DNA from: Bin87 sp034423115
GTDB taxonomy: Bacteria; Chloroflexota; Dehalococcoidia; Lucifugimonadales; UBA3495
DNA: 64,000 nt
Direction: 5' to 3'
Assembly (NCBI GenBank): GCA_034423115.1
Contig: DAOUJD010000032.1
Location: forward strand, 18,181 to 82,180
Under the pieces are notes generated by a model. It saw nothing but the letters and a program-made list of their open reading frames with translations. It did no database searches and was not told where the DNA came from. The position numbers and the translations under genes were made by a program. Shown one piece after another: positions 59,977-64,000 of this stretch (the first letter of the stretch is position 1; each line of letters begins with the position of its first letter).

Positions 59977-60996
59977 CTATGCTAATGTAATTGTCGCGTC
60001 TGACAACGAGACCAGTTCGTCCCGCTGGTTGACGCCGCGTATCCGCACCTGCGCTTTCCGCTGCCCGTACAGGTTCCCGCCGGCTCCGGTGATCTCTCCG
60101 GAGAAGGTCACCACATCGCCGGCGCGGAATGGGGTGATCGCCCGCATCACCAGGCTGCCGCCGTTGTAAAGTCCCTCTGGCGGGAAGTTAAGCCCCAGGA
60201 ATCGGTCCACGTACGACATCGTCGCTGGCCCCGCGTTCACTGCTCCGCCGAAGATATTCTGCCGCGCAAACTCCTCGTCGGTGTGGATGTTGCTTTCGCT
60301 GGGCCGACCGGCCAGGCGATGGGCGTTTTTCCGCAGGATGTTCTCGGTGGTTTCGGTTACCGCCAGGGTGCGCGGCAGCGACGTGCCGACGCGGGCCTGC
60401 TCCCACGTGAGGAACCGTGACTGGTCGGGCACGGCGTCCGTGTCGGGCGGGACGACAATATTTTCCGCCGGTTCGGGGACCGCTCGTTGGCCCGCCGCGT
60501 ATTCGAATATGCACGTGTAGTCGTAACTCGCCACCACCGCTCCCGCTTCGTCAAACGCGGACACGCGGAAGGTGACGAACTTGCTGCCTCGCCGTTCGTA
60601 CTTTTCGTGGACGCGTCGGATGCCGGTAAGCGTCTCGCCGGAGTACACCGGGCGGTACCAACGGATTTCACACTTGGCGAAGGGCGTCTGTCTGCGTGCG
60701 GTCACGGAACGCTCCTGGGCCACAAACCCGTTGGCCTCGGCGATCTCGTCTCGCAGCAGCGGAGCGTAAGTCAACGCCATGGTCGGCATCGCCATCATCC
60801 TCGGCGCATCCGAATCCGGTTCGGGCATTAGGTAGCGCGGGTCGGGATTCTGCGCGCACGCCGCATACTCGGCGATATCCTCGGCCGTGAGTCTGACCTG
60901 CGTTTCGTGGCCGGCCTGTCTCACGCGCACCGCGTCGTAGGTCCAAAGCCGTTCGGCCGTTGTGGCGTCCTGCTGCGTTTCCGGAGTTGTCGTCAT
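59977..60996 (-). CDS. MaoC-family dehydratase with two hotdog domains
   Basis: 339 residues. The N-terminal FAS1-like/MaoC-N domain (about 20-170, TAEDIAEYAACAQNPDPRYL) is followed by a C-terminal MaoC hotdog (about 200-335) with SNIHTDEEFARQNIFGGAVNAGPATMSYV, the active Asp/His pair in HTDEEFA. It hydrates trans-2-enoyl-CoA (or a related mesaconyl-type substrate). Isolated from other acyl-CoA genes. Confidence 0.92.
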   Translation of the reverse strand: MTTTPETQQDATTAERLWTYDAVRVRQAGHETQVRLTAEDIAEYAACAQNPDPRYLMPEPDSDAPRMMAMPTMALTYAPLLRDEIAEANGFVAQERSVTARRQTPFAKCEIRWYRPVYSGETLTGIRRVHEKYERRGSKFVTFRVSAFDEAGAVVASYDYTCIFEYAAGQRAVPEPAENIVVPPDTDAVPDQSRFLTWEQARVGTSLPRTLAVTETTENILRKNAHRLAGRPSESNIHTDEEFARQNIFGGAVNAGPATMSYVDRFLGLNFPPEGLYNGGSLVMRAITPFRAGDVVTFSGEITGAGGNLYGQRKAQVRIRGVNQRDELVSLSDATITLA

Positions 60997-61020
60997 CGTC
61001 CGTGCCTCCTGTGCGGTCTA

Positions 61021-61430
61021 ACAATTATAACCGGATCGCCGGGTCCCGGAGAAACGGTTTCGTTTGCTCACGTTGGCGTTCCATATTCCCGCCCTTGCGT
61101 TTGGCGCTACTTACTGAGGGATTGGGAATCGCCCTCCGAGTCGTTCATGTTGAGTCGGTAGATAGGTCAACTTGCAATTCCAGCCGGATTCGTAGCATAT
61201 TGAGGCTACGCCGTTGCCCGACCCGTATCAAAGCGTCTGTCGGAAATCGTCATGCCGGCGGATCCTCAATACACCGAAGTCGGCTACGGTGTGCCTTCGC
61301 CAATCCGCCCGATGTAGGGCCGTACTTGCCAGGTGCGGCAACCTCCAGCGTCGTCGACACATCCGCATACGTCGCCAACCTCTAATCGCAACGGACACCG
61401 AAGCAGAAAGCACCACGCGGACCGCACGCT
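61021..61430. other. Intergenic stretch without recognised genes
   Basis: About 410 bp. Frames here have no ribosome binding site or protein-like composition. I saw no repeat, hairpin or promoter of note. Confidence 0.5.
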
Positions 61431-61706
61431 ATGCTGCCGGACTATCCTCACGCCCTGGTAACCATCGCCTTCGAAGAATGGCGGCAGGCAGGTTTCCCGA
61501 ACGCAGCCAAGCTCGACATCAACATCAACAATCAGGACTGGGCGATCCTCTTCGCCGTCCTAAACCCCGACGCACAACCCCGCATGGGTTGGCGCGCCCT
61601 GGTATTCAAGGGTGACATAAACGTCGGGAACCGCACGGAACCGCCTGTTTTGGAAACCAGGAACTACCTCTTCGTTTTTCCGGATTTGCCCGAAGTACCG
61701 GATTGA
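61431..61706 (+). CDS. Hypothetical small protein
   Basis: 91 residues: IAFEEWRQAGFPNAAKLDIN and WRALVFKGDINVGN have a normal codon pattern and mixed hydrophobicity, but there is no visible ribosome binding site and no recognised family. It lies just upstream of the T-box region. A non-coding frame is possible. Confidence 0.4.
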   Translation: MLPDYPHALVTIAFEEWRQAGFPNAAKLDININNQDWAILFAVLNPDAQPRMGWRALVFKGDINVGNRTEPPVLETRNYLFVFPDLPEVPD

Positions 61707-61781
61707 CGACAGGCTCCAATTCCGACCGTCAGTAGCCTCACCGGATCGACATAAAGCCGGCAACTCCGCGAACCCGCCCAA

Positions 61782-61809
61782 TTGACGCTCTCGTTTGCAC
61801 CGTGATAAA
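61782..61809 (+). promoter_or_regulatory. Candidate promoter of the T-box/ilvB transcript
   Basis: TTGACG (61782-61787) and GATAAAG starting at 61804, spacing 16 nt. Its position just before the T-box leader is what a sigma70 promoter would need. Confidence 0.5.
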
Positions 61810-61825
61810 GTTTTTCCTGAAAGGC

Positions 61826-62103
61826 TGTGATGGAGACGAGTAAGCGGGCCGAAGGCGCTTGAGAGAGTCCGGTACGGTGGAAACGGACGCGCTGATCCCG
61901 CCCAAAATCACTCCGGAGTTGCCGGCTGAAAACCGCCCACCGAAATCGGCGGCCATTAAGTTCAGGCCGGGTTCGTTGCCCGTTAGAAGCGACGGGACAT
62001 GATGGTGTCCTGCTGGAGCGGCTGTTTTTCGCCGAACATGGCGTCGACGGCAAATAGGGTGGTACCGCGGGTTATGCCCGTCCCTATAGGGGACGGGTTT
62101 TTT
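61826..62103 (+). promoter_or_regulatory. T-box riboswitch, isoleucine specifier (AUC)
   Basis: A tRNA-sensing leader ahead of ilvB. Stem I begins with GAGACGAGTA (S-turn) and GCGGG pairs with CCCGC. The opposite side of the specifier loop reads CCAAA then ATC (61907-61909) then A, an isoleucine codon, consistent with acetolactate synthase. The T-box itself is AGGGTGGTACCGCG at 62056-62069, whose antiterminator binds the uncharged tRNA 3' end. The competing terminator is CCCGTCCC / GGGACGGG (62077-62097) and a run of six T (62098-62103). Uncharged tRNA-Ile would allow read-through. Confidence 0.93.
62077..62103 (+). terminator. T-box terminator hairpin
   Basis: CCCGTCCC, loop TATAG, GGGACGGG, then TTTTTT: the attenuator stem of the T-box. 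Confidence 0.92.
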
Positions 62104-62167
62104 GTTACCTAATGTACCATCGCGAAGGGCTGGCAGGCAGAACGACTCAGGGTTACGGAGATCCGCC

Positions 62168-63865
62168 GTGAAGCTCAAAGGCTCAGAAATCATTTGTGAA
62201 AGTTTGCTCCGAGAGGGAGTGGACGTGCTGTTCGGACACCCCGGAGGGGCCATCCTCCCGTTCTATGACGCGCTGTGGGCCTATCCCCAACTGCGCCACG
62301 TCCTGGTTAGGCACGAGCAATCTGCGGCCCACGCCGCCGACGGTTACGCCCGCGTCACCGGCAAGCCCGGCGTATGCGTCGCCACATCCGGTCCCGGCGC
62401 CACCAACCTCATCACCGGCATCATGGGCGCCAAGGCGGACAGCATTCCCATGGTCGCGATTACCGGGCAGGTCGCTCGGGCGGCAATGGGTACCGAGGCT
62501 TTCCAGGAGTGCGACATCTGCAGCATCGCGTCGGTCTGCACCAAGCGCACCTACCTCGTCATGTCCGCGGCCGATTTGGCCCGCACCGTGCAGGATGCTT
62601 TTAGGGTCGCGCAGGAAGGCCGGCCGGGACCCGTGCTTATCGATGTCCCCCGCGACGTCCAACTGGAAGAGGTGGAATTCGAATACCCTCAATCGTACGT
62701 GGCACCGGATTCTGCCGCGCTGTCCCCGGAATTGTTGGATAACGTCCACAAGGCTGCTACGCTCATCAATGAAGCCGAACGCCCGGTCATCATCGCCGGC
62801 CACGGAATTGTCCATTCCGGCGCATACGAGGAACTCCGCCAATTGGCCGAAGCCACCGGTATACCCGTGATCAATACCCTGCTTGGCTTGAGCGGTTTCC
62901 CCCGCAACCATTCCCAGAGTCTCGGCATGCTGGGTATGCACGGCATGTACTGGTGCAACATGGTAGTCGATCAGGCGGACGTCATCATCGGCCTGGGTAT
63001 GCGATTCGACGACCGCGTGACCGGCCGGGTGTCCGGGTTCGCCCCTCATGCCCGAATCATCCATCTGGACATTGAAGAAAGTCAGGTCGGAAGGATTGTC
63101 CCCGCCGAGGTCCCCTTGGTCGGCGACGCCAGACCCATCCTGCAAGCCCTGGTACCGTTGGTCGAATGGGCGGAAAGACCCGAATGGATGGCCTCCATCG
63201 GGTACCTCAAGTCGGAACACCCTTCCCTCGCCATCCCGCAGTCCGAGTCGCTGCTTGCCCAGCAGGTTCTTGCTCAGATGAACGAGGCTATACAGGAGGA
63301 CGACGATGCGATTGTGGTGACCGGCGTCGGCCAGCACCAGATGTGGGCGGCCCAGTACCTGTTCCTCAACCAGCCCAACTCGTTCGTAACCTCCGGCGGC
63401 CTCGGCGTGATGGGATTCGAGGTGCCCGCCGCGTTGGGCGCGCAACTCGGACGTCCCGGCGCTACCGTGTGGTCCGTGGCCGGCGATGGCGGATTCCAGA
63501 TGACCCTGCAGGAACTGGTTACCGCCGTTCAGGAGAAACTCCCGATCAAGATCGCCCTCTTCAACAACGGCTATCTGGGCATGGTGCGCCAGTGGCAGGA
63601 GATGTTCTTTGACGGCCACATCAAGGAAGTTCCCATGCCCGGCCCCGACTACGTCAAGCTGGCGAACGCCTACGACATTCCGGCCCTCCGAGTGGAACAC
63701 CAGGAGGATGTCGCTGACGCCCTGCGGCAAGCGAAGGAGTACGACGGTCCGTTCCTCATCGAGTTCGTGGTCGAGCAGGAAACCAACGTGTTCCCCATGG
63801 TGCCACCCGGAGGCTCGTTGGCGGATACCATCGAGGATCCCCGCACCGCATTGGTCGCCAACTGA
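62168..63865 (+). CDS. ilvB: Acetolactate synthase large subunit
   Basis: 565 residues from GTG 62168, with CGGAGAT upstream; KLKGSEIICESLLREGVDVLFGHPGGAILPFYDAL is the family start. TPP-binding segment GDGGFQMTLQELVTAVQ ending in NN, FAD-region and Glu of the RHEQSAAHAADGYAR loop all match. It joins two pyruvates (or pyruvate and 2-oxobutyrate) in valine/leucine/isoleucine synthesis. The regulatory subunit IlvN is not in the window. Controlled by the upstream isoleucine T-box. Confidence 0.97.
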   Translation: MKLKGSEIICESLLREGVDVLFGHPGGAILPFYDALWAYPQLRHVLVRHEQSAAHAADGYARVTGKPGVCVATSGPGATNLITGIMGAKADSIPMVAITGQVARAAMGTEAFQECDICSIASVCTKRTYLVMSAADLARTVQDAFRVAQEGRPGPVLIDVPRDVQLEEVEFEYPQSYVAPDSAALSPELLDNVHKAATLINEAERPVIIAGHGIVHSGAYEELRQLAEATGIPVINTLLGLSGFPRNHSQSLGMLGMHGMYWCNMVVDQADVIIGLGMRFDDRVTGRVSGFAPHARIIHLDIEESQVGRIVPAEVPLVGDARPILQALVPLVEWAERPEWMASIGYLKSEHPSLAIPQSESLLAQQVLAQMNEAIQEDDDAIVVTGVGQHQMWAAQYLFLNQPNSFVTSGGLGVMGFEVPAALGAQLGRPGATVWSVAGDGGFQMTLQELVTAVQEKLPIKIALFNNGYLGMVRQWQEMFFDGHIKEVPMPGPDYVKLANAYDIPALRVEHQEDVADALRQAKEYDGPFLIEFVVEQETNVFPMVPPGGSLADTIEDPRTALVAN

Positions 63866-63947
63866 ATGACGCCGGCCGCGGGCTTTCTTAACATAAGCAG
63901 ATAATGGATTTATGATGGCCTCAGGCTGACTTGGTTGAGGTGGTCTG

Positions 63948-64000
63948 ATGGCCCGAGGTAGAGTTTATCGTCATGACGTGCGGTGTCCTGATTGCGGTTC
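63948..64000 (+). CDS. N-terminal fragment of a probable transposase (zinc-ribbon, IS1-like), cut by the right edge
   Basis: ATG 63948, then MARGRVYRHDVRCPDCG, 17 complete codons to the edge. The CPDCG knuckle near the start of a short basic N-terminus is like IS1 InsA-type or related transposase zinc ribbons. Only this fragment is visible, so the assignment is weak; a mobile element could continue outside the window. Confidence 0.4.
   Translation, partial: MARGRVYRHDVRCPDCG

Noticed and set aside
60960..61385. 141-codon plus-strand frame after the MaoC gene
   Set aside because: It starts inside the MaoC gene and its composition (Arg, Ser and Pro-rich) looks non-coding; no ribosome binding site.
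62183..63730. 515-codon minus-strand frame opposite ilvB
   Set aside because: Pure shadow of the ilvB coding sequence in GC-rich codon use; its translation has no domain and no ribosome binding site.

Overview
The window is a GC-rich, densely coded bacterial chromosome segment of about 60 genes, one tRNA and one T-box riboswitch. The mix of gene families (flavin and SDR oxidoreductases, a GMC dehydrogenase, MaoC and LLM proteins, HSL esterases, peptide ABC-transporter lipoproteins, Uma2 nucleases, an orphan molybdopterin subunit, UGA-recoded genes) suggests an uncultured, catabolically versatile Chloroflexota lineage of the SAR202/Dehalococcoidia kind. That placement is inference: no rRNA or ribosomal protein marker is present.

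1-10 kb: a small-protein pair (DUF4258-like plus duplicated DUF2283-like); an OmpR/PhoB-type regulator without the phospho-acceptor Asp, divergent from a circularly permuted ATP-grasp / transglutaminase / alpha-E operon; an adenine deaminase with a membrane protein; a DUF6602-type nuclease-like gene; tRNA-Ala(TGC); a thiolase; and a Uma2 gene broken by an amber codon. 10-20 kb: an intact Uma2, a GMC oxidoreductase, GNAT, VOC, a MntA/HepT toxin-antitoxin pair, an SDR, an NHL propeller, an AAA ATPase/DUF4276 defence-like pair, and a two-gene UGSC selenoprotein locus. 20-32 kb: a TlpA/CopD-like/Trm112 operon, MFS, a roughly 1 kb gene desert with G-quadruplex motifs and palindromic repeats, two more SDRs, two TIMP/NTR-like secreted proteins, a voltage-channel-like protein with an aberrant filter, a substrate-binding-like protein with a second in-frame UGA, an IscA-like protein, a pentapeptide-repeat protein and gamma-glutamyltransferase. 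32-42 kb (minus strand): a class III aminotransferase, Uma2, a fused double esterase, an LLM oxidoreductase, an epimerase, a methyltransferase, a YbaY-type lipoprotein and a PQQ-type propeller. 42-51 kb (minus strand): a Dpp/Opp transporter with two permeases and three tandem paralogous binding lipoproteins, without ATPases. 51-64 kb: Nudix plus a molybdopterin dehydrogenase subunit, a DUF3467-like pair, rhodanese/OsmC, a second DUF4258/DUF2283-like pair joined to a MetE-like methyltransferase, a YbaK deacylase, a MaoC dehydratase, an isoleucine T-box with ilvB, and the start of a probable transposase.

The most notable observation is two genes each interrupted by a single in-frame UGA, 8 kb apart. 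The first is the known UGSC family. The second is an NMT1/SsuA-like binding protein. Each UGA is followed after 16-19 nt by a 6-bp hairpin with a 3-nt loop starting with G, as expected for a bacterial SECIS element. Other themes are proteins lacking hallmark residues (response regulator Asp, K+ filter GYGD, IscA first Cys, OsmC second Cys) and families of short palindromes at gene 3' ends.
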